Shown: positions 35,852-42,937, counted from the stretch's first letter. The stretch: 42,937 nt of DNA from Thermodesulfobacteriota bacterium (GCA_013153725.1 JAADDY010000024.1:1-42937); one strand, 5' to 3'. Translations and numbers: made by a program. The notes: generated by a model from the letters alone, not told the origin.

Positions 35852-37045
35852 GAAGCGCTTCTTCCCCACCCGAAAGACGTACTGTTTGCCGGGTGAAAAG
35901 CTGAAATTCTCCTCCTGCACCTTCTGGCCGTCGATGTGGACCCCGCCCTGAGCCACCAGGCGTTTGCCCTCGGATGTACTTTTGACCAGGCCCTGCTCTT
36001 TCAGGAATTTGGGGAGCCAGACCTCTCCGGCGGCAACGGTGACCTCCGGGATGTCTTCGGGGATCTCCTTTTTCGAGAAGACCCTTTCGAACTCCCGAGC
36101 CGCCTTCTCTGCCGCCTCCGGAGAGTGGTAGCGGGCGACGATCTCCCTGGCGAGCTGCATCTTGAGATCGCGCGGATTGAGGCGCCCGGAAGAGACCTCC
36201 TCCTTCCAGCGGGCAATCTCCTCCAGGGGTACGTCGGTCAGGAGCTCGTAATAGCGCCACATGAGCTCGTCGCTGATGGACATGATCTTGCCGAACATCT
36301 CCTGCGGGGGCTCGGTGATGCCCACGTAGTTCCCGAGGGACTTGCTCATCTTCTGCACCCCGTCGAGCCCCTCGAGAATGGGCACGGTGATGATTACCTG
36401 GGGTTCCTGGCCGTACTCACGCTGAATATCGCGCCCCACCAGGAGGTTGAAGCGCTGATCCGTCCCCCCGAGCTCCACGTCGGCCTTGAGGGCCACGGAA
36501 TCGTAAGCCTGGATCAAGGGGTAGATGAGTTCGTGGATGGCGATGGGACGGCCACTTTCAAAGCGCTTTTTGAAATCTTCCCTCTCAAGCATGCGGGCCA
36601 CGGTGTACTTGGCGCAGAGCCTGATAAAATCCTCCGCCGCAAATTTCGACATCCACTCGCTGTTGAAGACTACCTTCGTCTTTTCGCGATCAAGGATCTT
36701 GAAGACCTGCTCGGCGTAAGTCTTGGCGTTTTCAAGCACCTGCTCTCTGGTGAGAGGAGGCCTGGTTTCAGAACGCCCCGAAGGATCGCCGATCATGGCG
36801 GTAAAGTCTCCGATGAGGAAATAGACCTCGTGTCCCAGGTCCTGAAAGTGCCGCATCTTTCGCAGAAGCACCGTGTGCCCCAGGTGAAGATCCGGGGCCG
36901 TGGGGTCAAAGCCCGCCTTCACCCTCAGGGGGACACCTGTTTCCTGGGCCCGTTTGAGTTTCTTGAGGAGCTCCTCTTCTTCGATGATCTCCACGGTGCC
37001 GCGCTTGAGATAAGCCAGTTGTTCCTCGGGGGTCAGGTCCTTCAT
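35828..37045 (-). CDS. tyrS: Tyrosyl-tRNA synthetase
   Basis: Class I aminoacyl-tRNA synthetase of 405 residues. HIGH signature HLGH (54-57, in DLHLGHT), KMSKS (232-236), and the C-terminal S4 RNA-binding domain ([24 protein letters not shown]). The type is the longer TyrRS form (TyrZ-like) found in many non-enteric bacteria. ATG at 37045 is preferred to an in-frame start at 37108 because GGAGGAGG is right before it. Last gene of amrS-hypE-tyrS on the minus strand. No intrinsic terminator lies between it and larE. Confidence 0.96.
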   Translation of the reverse strand: MKDLTPEEQLAYLKRGTVEIIEEEELLKKLKRAQETGVPLRVKAGFDPTAPDLHLGHTVLLRKMRHFQDLGHEVYFLIGDFTAMIGDPSGRSETRPPLTREQVLENAKTYAEQVFKILDREKTKVVFNSEWMSKFAAEDFIRLCAKYTVARMLEREDFKKRFESGRPIAIHELIYPLIQAYDSVALKADVELGGTDQRFNLLVGRDIQREYGQEPQVIITVPILEGLDGVQKMSKSLGNYVGITEPPQEMFGKIMSISDELMWRYYELLTDVPLEEIARWKEEVSSGRLNPRDLKMQLAREIVARYHSPEAAEKAAREFERVFSKKEIPEDIPEVTVAAGEVWLPKFLKEQGLVKSTSEGKRLVAQGGVHIDGQKVQEENFSFSPGKQYVFRVGKKRFLRVIVGG

Positions 37046-37101
37046 TTCCTCCTCCAGTTTGGTGGCATCAGGCAGGAAACTTAACGCAAAGCCGCGCAAG
37101 T

Positions 37102-38103
37102 TCAACAAATACGAGGAAGGGGCTCTCCGGATAAAGGGGGCACCGGGCGCAGCCCTCCGACCCTGGTCTCAAGAAGCACGGGAAAATCGTCCGCGGAGAC
37201 CACTTCCCCGATGAGAGAGGCCGCGGCGGTGGCCTCGAAACCCTTTAAAAAGGCAAGGATTTCTTCTGCCGCCTCCGGGGCACACACCGCCACGAAACGG
37301 CCTTCACAGGCGAGGTAAAGGGGGTCGAGCCCCAAAATTTCGCATCCGGCACGCACTTCTGGCCTCACGGGGATTTTTTCTTCCTCAAGCCGAAAACTCC
37401 GCCCGCTTTCAGCGGCGAACTCGTGAAGCACCGAAGCAAGCCCTCCCCGGGTGGGGTCCCGGAGAAGTTTTATCCGGGAGCCGTATTCTTCGAGTAAGGG
37501 AAGAACCACCCGGTGCAGGGCCTGGGAATCGCTTTTTAATCCCTCAAGACCGAGGCCTTCCCGGGCCGCCAGGATGGTGAGACCATGATCGGCAATGGGG
37601 CCCGAGACGATGACCTTATCTCCGGGGTTGAGGCTTTTGGGAGCGGGCCTCCAGGCGTTCAGCCTGCCGAGGCCCGTAGTGTTGATGAATACTTTGTCTC
37701 CCTTGCCACGGGGGACGACCTTTGTATCGCCACAAATCACCCGTACTCCGGCTTCTCTCGCCGCCTGAGCCAGGGAAGAGAGCACCTTACGAAGGGTGGC
37801 AACCTCAAGGCCCTCTTCTAGGATCAGGGCCACGGAGAGAAAGAGCGGGGTGGCGCCCACCATGGCCAGGTCGTTTACGGTGCCGTGGACCGCAAGAGAG
37901 CCGATATCTCCCCCGGGGAAAAAGATAGGGTCCACCACGAAGCTGTCGGTGGTAAAGGCAAGCCCTTTGAGGGACTGGGTCTCAAGAAGGGCACTGTCGA
38001 GGAGGGGCACCTCCCCCAAAACTGGAAGGATGACCTCTTCGAGGAGCCGCGAGGTGGCCTGGCCCCCGCTTCCATGCTCGAGAAGGATCTTCTCTATTGC
38101 CAT
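37102..38103 (-). CDS. hypE: Hydrogenase maturation protein HypE
   Basis: AIR-synthase-like enzyme of 333 residues that dehydrates a carbamoyl group on its own C-terminal Cys to the cyanide ligand of the NiFe hydrogenase site. Family motifs: [76 protein letters not shown], and the essential C-terminal PRIC. Start at 38103 is chosen over one at 38127, since the conserved region begins there; its first 10 bases overlap the amrS-like gene. No other hyp genes or hydrogenase genes are in the window, so hypE is displaced from its usual cluster. Confidence 0.95.
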   Translation of the reverse strand: MAIEKILLEHGSGGQATSRLLEEVILPVLGEVPLLDSALLETQSLKGLAFTTDSFVVDPIFFPGGDIGSLAVHGTVNDLAMVGATPLFLSVALILEEGLEVATLRKVLSSLAQAAREAGVRVICGDTKVVPRGKGDKVFINTTGLGRLNAWRPAPKSLNPGDKVIVSGPIADHGLTILAAREGLGLEGLKSDSQALHRVVLPLLEEYGSRIKLLRDPTRGGLASVLHEFAAESGRSFRLEEEKIPVRPEVRAGCEILGLDPLYLACEGRFVAVCAPEAAEEILAFLKGFEATAAASLIGEVVSADDFPVLLETRVGGLRPVPPLSGEPLPRIC

Positions 38104-39110
38104 ACGCCGTCGATCTTGGCCCCACATTCGGGGCAGGTGCCTTCCGGAGTGATCCGATAGCTAGTCACCATGAAACCGTACCGCTCGATGAGGAGAGCGT
38201 TACATTGCCAGCAGTAAGTGTTTTCTCCCTCCTCACCGGGGACGTTTCCGGTATAGACGTACCGGAGCCCCTCTTCTTTGCCTATGCGATAGGCCAGGCG
38301 CAGGGTCTCCACCGGCGTGGCCGGGCGGGTAAGGAGCTGGTAGCGCGGGTAGAAACGGGTCACGTGCCAGGGAGTCTCCGGGCCGAGCTCGTCTCGAATG
38401 AAACGGACGATGTCACGGAGCTCTTGAGGATCATCGTTCTCACCGGGAATGATGAGTGTGGTGACCTCAAGCCAAACGTTAAGCTTTTTGAGATGCTTCA
38501 GGGTCTCAAGTACCGGAGCAAGCCTTGCCTTACAGTGTTTGCGATAAAACTCCTCGCGAAAGGCCTTGAGATCCACGTTGGCCGCGTGAAGATGCGGATG
38601 AATGGTGTCCAGAGCCTCGGTGGTCATGTAACCGTTTGAGACGAAAACGTTCCGAAGCCCTCGTTGCGTGGCCAGACGCGCACAATCGTAAGCAAATTCG
38701 AAGAAAATGGTGGGTTCGTTGTAGGTGTAAGAGATGCTCTGGGAGGAGGTAGCGAGGGCCCCTTCAACCACCTCTTCTGGGGTTACGTCCTCCCCTATCA
38801 CCCGGCCTTCAAGCCGTGGATACTGTGAAATCTCGAAGTTCTGGCAGAAATCGCACTGGAAGTTGCATCCCACCGTGCCAATGGAATAGCTGCGAGAACC
38901 CGGCAGGAAGTGGAAAAGGGGTTTTTTCTCGATGGGATCCACGTGTTTGGCAATGATCTTCCCGTAGACCAGGGAGTACAGAACCCCGTTTTCGTTGTAG
39001 CGCACGTGGCAGATACCAAATTTCCCCGGGGGGATCTTGCAGTGGTGGTTACAGAGATTGCACTTGACCAGACCATCTTCCAGCTTTTCGTAAAGCATGG
39101 CCTCCTTCAT
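38094..39110 (-). CDS. amrS: Radical SAM protein, AmmeMemoRadiSam (AmrS) family
   Basis: A 338-residue radical SAM enzyme. The cluster motif CxxxCxxC is C82-NFQ-C86-DF-C89, preceded by a Cys-rich N-terminus (CNLCNHHCKI...FGICHVRYN) typical of the AmrS group, formerly called PflA-like. It ends with a rubredoxin-like CWQCN...CPECGAK knuckle. The family usually occurs with the Memo and AMMECR1 proteins, neither of which is in the window; the reaction is not known. ATG at 39110 has AAGGAGG upstream; first gene of a three-gene operon with hypE and tyrS. Confidence 0.9.
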   Translation of the reverse strand: MKEAMLYEKLEDGLVKCNLCNHHCKIPPGKFGICHVRYNENGVLYSLVYGKIIAKHVDPIEKKPLFHFLPGSRSYSIGTVGCNFQCDFCQNFEISQYPRLEGRVIGEDVTPEEVVEGALATSSQSISYTYNEPTIFFEFAYDCARLATQRGLRNVFVSNGYMTTEALDTIHPHLHAANVDLKAFREEFYRKHCKARLAPVLETLKHLKKLNVWLEVTTLIIPGENDDPQELRDIVRFIRDELGPETPWHVTRFYPRYQLLTRPATPVETLRLAYRIGKEEGLRYVYTGNVPGEEGENTYCWQCNALLIERYGFMVTSYRITPEGTCPECGAKIDGVWQ

Positions 39111-39137
39111 AGCGGCTCCTCCTTTGCTTTTACCTTG

Positions 39138-39165
39138 AAATTAGGCATTTGCACGAAATTGTAAA
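39138..39165 (-). promoter_or_regulatory. Candidate promoter of amrS-hypE-tyrS
   Basis: On the minus strand TTTACA (39165-39160), 16-base spacer, TAATTT (39143-39138), start near 39131. The divergent spacer (39111-39232) also serves the CheX-like gene, for which no clear promoter was found. Confidence 0.35.
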
Positions 39166-39232
39166 TTCCATTTTTCATTTAAGTTTTTGCGAGCTAGATC
39201 GAAAGATAAGAAAAAAGCGGGAGGAGGATCGA

Positions 39233-39703
39233 ATGAGTCAATCTCTTATTCTCAACGCCCTGAAAGATTCCGTAAAAGAGGTCCTCATGACCTTTACCGG
39301 AGAAACTCCGGAGGCAGAAACGAGCTTCGTGAGGCATGAACCCGAAGCTCTGGGAAAGGTCTCAGCGGTTTTGGGGCTTACGGGAAAGGGTTTTACCGGG
39401 AGCTTCGTAGTAAGTTTTAACAAAGACTGTATCCTGGGGATCGTGGAATCCCTTTTTGGCCAGAAGCCCGAAGACATCAACGAGGAAGCTCGTGATGCTG
39501 CCGGCGAGATGGCCAATATGATCTGCGGGGCCTTCAGAAGGCGTTTCGAACAAAACGGTATCAGCCTTCAGAGCTCCACCCCCGTTATCGTTACCGGCGA
39601 AAACCATGTCCTGGATATTCTTTGTAAGTCCAAGAGGCTTGTCATTCCCTTCTCCCTCAATGGTTCCAAGCTCTTCATAGAGTTCTGTCTGGACAAAAGC
39701 TGA
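39233..39703 (+). CDS. CheX-like chemotaxis phosphatase protein
   Basis: A 156-residue protein of the CheX/CheC/FliY group. CheX dephosphorylates CheY-P; the catalytic pair ExxN is E92 and N95 in GEMANMICG. The preceding strands VLGLTGKGFTGSFVVSFNKDCILGIVESLFG and the later NHVLDILCKSKRLVIPFSLNGSKLFIEF fit the CheX fold. A single ExxN means CheX, not CheC. ATG at 39233 with GGAGGAGG upstream; an in-frame start at 39149 is rejected. No che gene is adjacent. Confidence 0.82.
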   Translation: MSQSLILNALKDSVKEVLMTFTGETPEAETSFVRHEPEALGKVSAVLGLTGKGFTGSFVVSFNKDCILGIVESLFGQKPEDINEEARDAAGEMANMICGAFRRRFEQNGISLQSSTPVIVTGENHVLDILCKSKRLVIPFSLNGSKLFIEFCLDKS

Positions 39704-39759
39704 TTCGCTCCCCAATTTTTCCAATTTTGTGAACTATCTTTTCCTGCTGTTTCCATTTT

Positions 39760-39772
39760 TGTCAAAAAATTT
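39760..39772. promoter_or_regulatory. TGTCAAAAAATTT motif upstream of the first amt gene
   Basis: Lies 84-96 bases before the predicted sigma-54 start, where an activator usually binds. It shares TGTCAAAA with the palindrome at 24921. Function is inferred only. Confidence 0.35.
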
Positions 39773-39829
39773 CCTACTCCCAAAGTAATAAATCGGCGAG
39801 TCCTTTTTGTCTCTAAGAAAAGAAGCTTG

Positions 39830-39845
39830 AGGCACATCTATTGCT
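39830..39845 (+). promoter_or_regulatory. Sigma-54 promoter of the first amt gene
   Basis: AGGCACATCTATTGCT: GG (39831-39832) and GC (39843-39844) with a 10-base gap, and GGCAC and TTGCT both match consensus. Start predicted at 39856, 26 bases before the ATG. This is the best sigma-54 match in the window and fits a nitrogen-controlled gene. Confidence 0.65.
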
Positions 39846-39849
39846 TTAA

Positions 39850-39876
39850 CTCTCCCAAAATAAAAAATTGGGAGGG
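39850..39876 (+). promoter_or_regulatory. Hairpin overlapping the Shine-Dalgarno sequence of the first amt gene
   Basis: CTCTCCCAA (39850-39858) pairs with TTGGGAGGG (39868-39876, one G-U) over a 9-base AT loop and is followed by TTTTT and then ATG at 39882. The 3' arm contains the Shine-Dalgarno sequence GGGAGGG. It looks like an intrinsic terminator placed right before a start codon. The predicted sigma-54 start (39856) is inside the 5' arm. Confidence 0.65.
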
Positions 39877-39881
39877 TTTTT

Positions 39882-41096
39882 ATGAACGTTGGGGACGTTG
39901 CCTTCATGATGGTTGCTACTGCTTTGGTGATGTTGATGACTCCGGGATTGGCTCTTTTTTATGGAGGCCTGGTCAGGGCCAAAAATGTGCTTTCCATCAT
40001 CATGCAATGTTTCATTGCACTGGGTCTTATTAGCCTTATCTGGTTTGTCTACGGTTACAGTCTTGCTTTCGGCCCTGACAAAGGCAAACTGATCGGGGAT
40101 TTCTCTTATCTTTTCTTGCGGGGGGTGGGCTTTGAACCTGGTCCTGCCGACACCATTCCGCACCTTCTTTTTTGTGCCTTCCAGCTCATGTTTGCCATCA
40201 TCACCCCGGCCCTGATCACAGGGGCCTTTGCTGAGAGGATGAAATTTTCGGCCTATCTCCTTTTTACAGCCCTCTGGCTTACTTTCGTCTATTTGCCCCT
40301 CTGTCACTGGGTCTGGGGCGGAGGATGGATTGGAGAATTAGGTGCCCTTGACTTTGCTGGCGGAACGGTGATCCACATCGCAAGCGGTGCCTCGGCCCTG
40401 GCTGCGGCGCTGGTGCTTGGCCCGCGGGTGGGATGGCGGCGTGAGCCCATCCATCCGCACAATCTCCCTCTCACGGTTCTCGGAGCCGGGCTCCTCTGGT
40501 TTGGCTGGTTCGGCTTCAACGCTGGCTCGGCCCTTGCGGCAGACAATATCGCCGTGCTAGCCCTTATGAATACCCACCTTGCCGCTGGGCTCGCGGCTCT
40601 TTCCTGGGCCTTTGCAGAGTGGATCTTCCAGGGAAAACCCACCACCCTTGGAGCCGTCTCCGGCGCTATAGCGGGCCTGGTTGCCATCACACCGGCGGCG
40701 GGGTTCGTGCCGGTGTGGAGCAGCATCATCATTGGTTTAGCAGCTGGAATCATCTGCTATCTTGCCGTCATTCTCAAACCCCGGATCGGATATGACGATG
40801 CCTTGGATGTAGTAGGCGTGCACGGTGTAGGGGGCCTTTTCGGCGCTCTCATTACCGGAGTCTTTGCCAGCACCGCGGTAAACCCCGGCGGGGCGAACGG
40901 TCTCCTTTTCGGAAATGCCAAGCAGCTGTTGATCCAGGGAGCCGGTGCCTTTGCGGCGGTTGTTTACTGCTTCGTCCTCTCCTACATCCTTCTCAAGGTT
41001 GTTAACGCGTTGGTAGGCTTGCGAGTGGAAAGAGAGGCCGAAATCCAGGGTCTCGACCTTTCGGAACACGGCGAAAGCGGCTATTACCTCTCGTAA
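39882..41096 (+). CDS. amt: Ammonium transporter Amt (first copy)
   Basis: Inner-membrane ammonium channel/transporter of 404 residues with about eleven transmembrane helices and no cleaved signal peptide. The pore histidines are in GGTVIHIASGASAL and DVVGVHGVGGLFGAL; FAIITPALITGAFAERMKF is the phenylalanine-gate and signature helix. The C-terminal GLDLSEHGESGYY is the tail that GlnK binds, but no glnK gene is adjacent, unlike the common glnK-amtB pair. Promoter and leader suggest expression under nitrogen limitation. It faces the second amt gene tail-to-tail; the two are clear paralogues. Confidence 0.97.
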   Translation: MNVGDVAFMMVATALVMLMTPGLALFYGGLVRAKNVLSIIMQCFIALGLISLIWFVYGYSLAFGPDKGKLIGDFSYLFLRGVGFEPGPADTIPHLLFCAFQLMFAIITPALITGAFAERMKFSAYLLFTALWLTFVYLPLCHWVWGGGWIGELGALDFAGGTVIHIASGASALAAALVLGPRVGWRREPIHPHNLPLTVLGAGLLWFGWFGFNAGSALAADNIAVLALMNTHLAAGLAALSWAFAEWIFQGKPTTLGAVSGAIAGLVAITPAAGFVPVWSSIIIGLAAGIICYLAVILKPRIGYDDALDVVGVHGVGGLFGALITGVFASTAVNPGGANGLLFGNAKQLLIQGAGAFAAVVYCFVLSYILLKVVNALVGLRVEREAEIQGLDLSEHGESGYYLS

Positions 41097-41111
41097 TAGC
41101 ACCCTCCCCAC

Positions 41112-41138
41112 AGGGCGGGAGAGAGTCTCTCCCGCCCT
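41112..41138 (+). terminator. Hairpin after the first amt gene
   Basis: AGGGCGGGAGAG (41112-41123) pairs with CTCTCCCGCCCT (41127-41138) over a 3-base loop: a perfect 12-bp stem 15 bases after the stop codon. There is no U-run after it, so it may stabilise the 3' end rather than terminate. Confidence 0.6.
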
Positions 41139-41142
41139 CCCT

Positions 41143-41360
41143 AATCAGGATCCGATCCCATTTTTACCTTTCTTCGCGCTCAAAATCCTTGCTTTTACCG
41201 CCTTTTTAGGCTCTTTCTGCCCTTTATCCTCTTCACCAAAAATGGGATCGGATCCCATTTTTGGATCTCTTCAAGAGTGAAGGCTAAAGCCCTTTTAAAG
41301 GGGCTTTTCGCTTCATAAGTCGAATTTGTGTGGCTTTTAAGGAATCAGATCCCATTTTTA
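41143..41360. repeat. REP-like repeat cluster between the amt genes
   Basis: GATCCCATTTTT occurs three times in the same direction at 41154, 41251 and 41348, exactly 97 bases apart each time. The middle copy is preceded at 41238-41249 by the inverted copy AAAAATGGGATC with a single G between, making a 25-bp palindrome. Outer copies carry variants GGATCC and GGAATCA at the 5' side. The 85 bases between copies are not alike, so it is not a tandem array. It resembles intergenic palindromes mobilised by IS200-like (RAYT) transposases in Desulfobacterota; no transposase is in the window. Confidence 0.6.
41286..41308. terminator. Terminator-like hairpin within the repeat region
   Basis: AAAGCCC (41286-41292) pairs with GGGCTTT (41301-41307) across TTTTAAAG, followed by T and CG. 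Usable in both directions. With the flanking hairpins it fills the 339-base convergent spacer 41097-41435, which holds no gene. Confidence 0.45.
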
Positions 41361-41363
41361 TGG

Positions 41364-41403
41364 CCAGAAGAAAAGCGGGGCTTCAGCCCCGCTTTTCTTC
41401 TGG
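41364..41403. terminator. 19-bp perfect bidirectional terminator
   Basis: CCAGAAGAAAAGCGGGGCT (41364-41382) and its exact inverse (41385-41403) are separated by two bases. On either strand the GC-rich core GCGGGGCT/AGCCCCGC is followed by TTTTCTTCT, a good intrinsic terminator for the second amt gene 33 bases after its stop. Confidence 0.85.
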
Positions 41404-41435
41404 AGATGAGCTGAACTGTTTAGCTAAAGCTAATG

Positions 41436-42656
41436 CTAAAGATAGTAGGCGGTCTCACTGTGTTCGGTAACATCAAGACCTGCCACCTCTTCTTCGGGTT
41501 CGATTCGAAGACCAAAAATGATGTCAGCGACTTTAAGGAGCACCCAGGTAACTACAAAAGTGTAAACCCCGACCACCACTATGCCCAAAACCTGGGCGGC
41601 GAAAAAGGAGCTTCCGCCAAAGAGGAGACCGTTGGCTCCATCAGGATTGACGGCTTTGGAAGCCAGAATGCCCAGACAGAGAGTACCAAGGAGCCCTCCC
41701 ACACCGTGAATGCCAACCACATCCAGGCTATCATCGTACCCGAAGACGTTTTTGAGAAGCACCGCACCATAGCAAATGAGACCCGCCAAAAATCCGATAA
41801 CAACGGCACTATGCACGGAAACGAACCCCGCTGCCGGAGTTATGGTAGCAAGCCCCGCGATGGCACCACTGCAGGCCCCGAGGGTGGTGGGTTTCCCCTG
41901 ATGGAGCCATTCTACGAGGGCCCAGGTGCCAAGGCCAACGGCACCTGCCAGGTGGGTATTTACAAAGGCCTGTGCGGCAATACCATTCACCGCCAGGGCT
42001 GAACCGCCATTGAAGCCGAACCAGCCAAACCAGAGGAGCCCCGTCCCGATGACGGTGAGGGGTAAATTGTGGGGCATAAAGGGTTCTTTTCGAAACCCGC
42101 GGCGAGGACCGATAGCAATGGCCGAAGCCAATGCTGCCACACCACAGGTAAGATGCACGACCAGGCCCCCGGCGAAATCAAGAACTCCCTTCTGTGCCAG
42201 CCATCCCCCGCCCCAGATCCAATGACAAACCGGACTATAGATCAAAAGAGACCAGAGAGCCGTAAAGAGAAGAAAACCCTTAAACCGGACTCTCTCAGCA
42301 AAGGCCCCCGTGATCAGAGCTGGAGTGATGATGGCAAACATACACTGGTAGATCATGAAGACTATATGAGGCACCGTAGAAGCGTAATCAGGGCTAGGTT
42401 CCTGCCCCACTCCTCGCAGGGCAAGATACTTGAGCCCTCCGATGAAACCTTTGATATCAGGACCAAATGCCAGAGTATAGCCGATATAGATCCACAAGAG
42501 ACTTACCAAGGTGATACAGGCTAAACTTTGCATGATGGTACCAAGGACATTTTTCTTGCGTACCAATCCTCCATAAAAGACACTCAAAGCCGGCGTCATA
42601 AGAAGGACCAGGGCCGCGGAGACCAGAAGAAAAGCTGTATCTGCAGCGTTGATCAT
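41436..42656 (-). CDS. amt: Ammonium transporter Amt (second copy)
   Basis: Paralogue of the first amt gene, 406 residues, with the same pore residues (GGLVVHLTCGVAAL, DVVGIHGVGGLLGTL), signature FAIITPALITGAFAERVRF and GlnK-binding tail GLDVTEHSETAYYL. ATG at 42656 is chosen because GGGGAGGG precedes it and because the predicted sigma-54 start (42682) is upstream by 26 bases; the frame runs on to 42800, but that part contains the promoter and cannot be translated from it. The pairing of two amt genes without glnK may allow two affinities or a sensor role for one copy. Confidence 0.96.
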   Translation of the reverse strand: MINAADTAFLLVSAALVLLMTPALSVFYGGLVRKKNVLGTIMQSLACITLVSLLWIYIGYTLAFGPDIKGFIGGLKYLALRGVGQEPSPDYASTVPHIVFMIYQCMFAIITPALITGAFAERVRFKGFLLFTALWSLLIYSPVCHWIWGGGWLAQKGVLDFAGGLVVHLTCGVAALASAIAIGPRRGFRKEPFMPHNLPLTVIGTGLLWFGWFGFNGGSALAVNGIAAQAFVNTHLAGAVGLGTWALVEWLHQGKPTTLGACSGAIAGLATITPAAGFVSVHSAVVIGFLAGLICYGAVLLKNVFGYDDSLDVVGIHGVGGLLGTLCLGILASKAVNPDGANGLLFGGSSFFAAQVLGIVVVGVYTFVVTWVLLKVADIIFGLRIEPEEEVAGLDVTEHSETAYYL

Positions 42657-42667
42657 GACACACCCTC

Positions 42668-42682
42668 CCCAATATTTTTGGG
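42668..42682 (-). promoter_or_regulatory. Hairpin next to the Shine-Dalgarno sequence of the second amt gene
   Basis: On the minus strand CCCAA-AAATA-TTGGG is followed at once by GAGGG, so the 3' arm abuts or overlaps the Shine-Dalgarno sequence. It starts at the predicted transcription start. The same CCCAA/TTGGG arms occur in the other amt leader. Confidence 0.5.
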
Positions 42683-42692
42683 AAGCCGCCAT

Positions 42693-42709
42693 TGCAAAGA
42701 AAGGACCAA
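42693..42709 (-). promoter_or_regulatory. Sigma-54 promoter of the second amt gene
   Basis: Minus strand TTGGTCCTTTCTTTGCA: GG (42707-42706) and GC (42695-42694) with a 10-base gap; TGG and TTGCA match. Predicted start at 42682. Confidence 0.55.
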
Positions 42710-42788
42710 CCGGAAGGAAAGCCCAAAACACAGAGATAATTCGGCAACCCCGGCAGAATATCTTACATTTTTGTCTCTTTATGGCGCC

Positions 42789-42807
42789 CAATTTTGACAA
42801 TTTTGTA
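42789..42807. promoter_or_regulatory. Imperfect TTTTgACAA/TTGTaAAA palindrome upstream of the second amt gene
   Basis: Contains TGTCAAAA on the minus strand (42799-42792), 110-117 bases before the predicted start. Third member of the TGTCAAA motif group. Confidence 0.35.
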
Positions 42808-42819
42808 AAAACCTGGGGC

Positions 42820-42850
42820 TTGACATTATCTCAGAGGGGGTTAATTTATA
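42820..42850 (+). promoter_or_regulatory. Promoter of the initiator tRNA gene
   Basis: TTGACA (42820-42825) is followed by an AT-rich -10 region (AATTTATA, 42843-42850). The exact -10 register is uncertain (16 to 19 bases), but position and quality suit a strong tRNA promoter starting a few bases before 42861. Confidence 0.5.
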
Positions 42851-42860
42851 GGACGGCTGA

Positions 42861-42937
<77 letters not shown>

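Noticed and set aside
39178-39212. Sigma-28 (flagellar) promoter before the CheX-like gene
   Set aside because: A TAAG box and a GATAA-like box are present, but with the required 15-base spacing the downstream box matches only about three of eight positions.
41143-41360. CRISPR array (three equally spaced repeats)
   Set aside because: Repeats are only 12 bases with variable flanks, the 85-base intervals are far too long for spacers and contain hairpins, and no cas gene is near.
42657-42800. N-terminal extension of the second amt protein with a signal-peptide-like stretch
   Set aside because: The extension includes the predicted sigma-54 promoter and start site, and the ATG at 42656 has a strong Shine-Dalgarno sequence. 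The hydrophobic run looks accidental.

Overview
The window looks like a chromosomal segment of a thermophilic, strictly anaerobic bacterium of the Thermodesulfobacteria/Desulfobacterota type. This is inferred from gene content only: a bifunctional fructose-1,6-bisphosphate aldolase/phosphatase (typical of thermophilic and deep-branching autotrophs), a TrpB2-type tryptophan synthase, a tetraheme c3-like cytochrome, an exported superoxide reductase beside a hemerythrin, the anaerobe-associated homocysteine biosynthesis protein (COG1900), a very large acyl-CoA dehydratase activase-like protein, and several candidate sigma-54 promoters. Coding density is high, gene overlaps of 1-10 bp are common, and no insertion sequence, integrase, phage gene or CRISPR array was seen. 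Most of the window is housekeeping DNA.

Layout. 1-1.5 kb: 5' part of lon (minus), cut by the left edge, divergent from a LysR regulator (1.6-2.6 kb). 2.6-10.2 kb (plus): outer-membrane barrel protein, trpB2, recG, homoserine dehydrogenase, a degenerate CheD-like protein and an HDOD protein. 10.2-12.5 kb (minus): a stand-alone FlhB C-domain protein, RNase E/G and a divergent MoaE-like protein. 12.6-16.6 kb (plus): FBP aldolase/phosphatase, cysS, a CvpA-type protein, mazG. 16.6-24.3 kb (minus): Tat-exported superoxide reductase, hemerythrin, a three-gene RND efflux operon, a tetraheme cytochrome c and two tRNA-Ser genes. 24.4-26.2 kb (plus): TPR protein and a degenerate NtrC-like AAA+ protein, meeting ilvE (minus) tail-to-tail. 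27.3-35.9 kb (plus): ftsY, an adenylate-kinase-like gene, the 1394-residue activase, then CBS protein, homocysteine biosynthesis protein and a LarE-like sulfurtransferase in a tight run. 35.8-39.1 kb (minus): tyrS, hypE, amrS-like radical SAM gene. 39.2-42.9 kb: cheX-like gene, two convergent ammonium transporters around a repeat- and hairpin-rich spacer, and an initiator tRNA-Met ending exactly at the right edge.

How parts may work together. The clearest regulatory theme is nitrogen and sigma-54. Four promoters with the GG-N10-GC (-24/-12) spacing can be read: before each ammonium transporter gene, the cytochrome c gene and the NtrC-like gene. Three of these four (both transporters and the NtrC-like gene) have a TGTCAAA-type motif about 85-125 bp upstream of the predicted transcription start. 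The two amt genes share a nearly identical leader: 26 nt from predicted start to ATG, with a CCCAA/TTGGG hairpin touching the Shine-Dalgarno sequence. The NtrC-like protein has lost the GAFTGA loop, the Walker B acidic pair, the sensor II arginine and the DNA-binding domain, so it is unlikely to be an ordinary activator.

Other points are the run CBS protein - COG1900 - LarE-like protein, probably a sulfur-assimilation (homocysteine) unit; the RND operon promoter enclosed by a perfect 10-bp inverted repeat; an inverted repeat over the predicted lon start site; and the CheD-like protein that kept its Cys and Thr but lost the catalytic His. I did not find an obviously new defence or mobile system. 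The best candidates for something undescribed are the amt leader/sigma-54 architecture with its degenerate AAA+ protein, and the activase/CBS/COG1900/LarE cluster.
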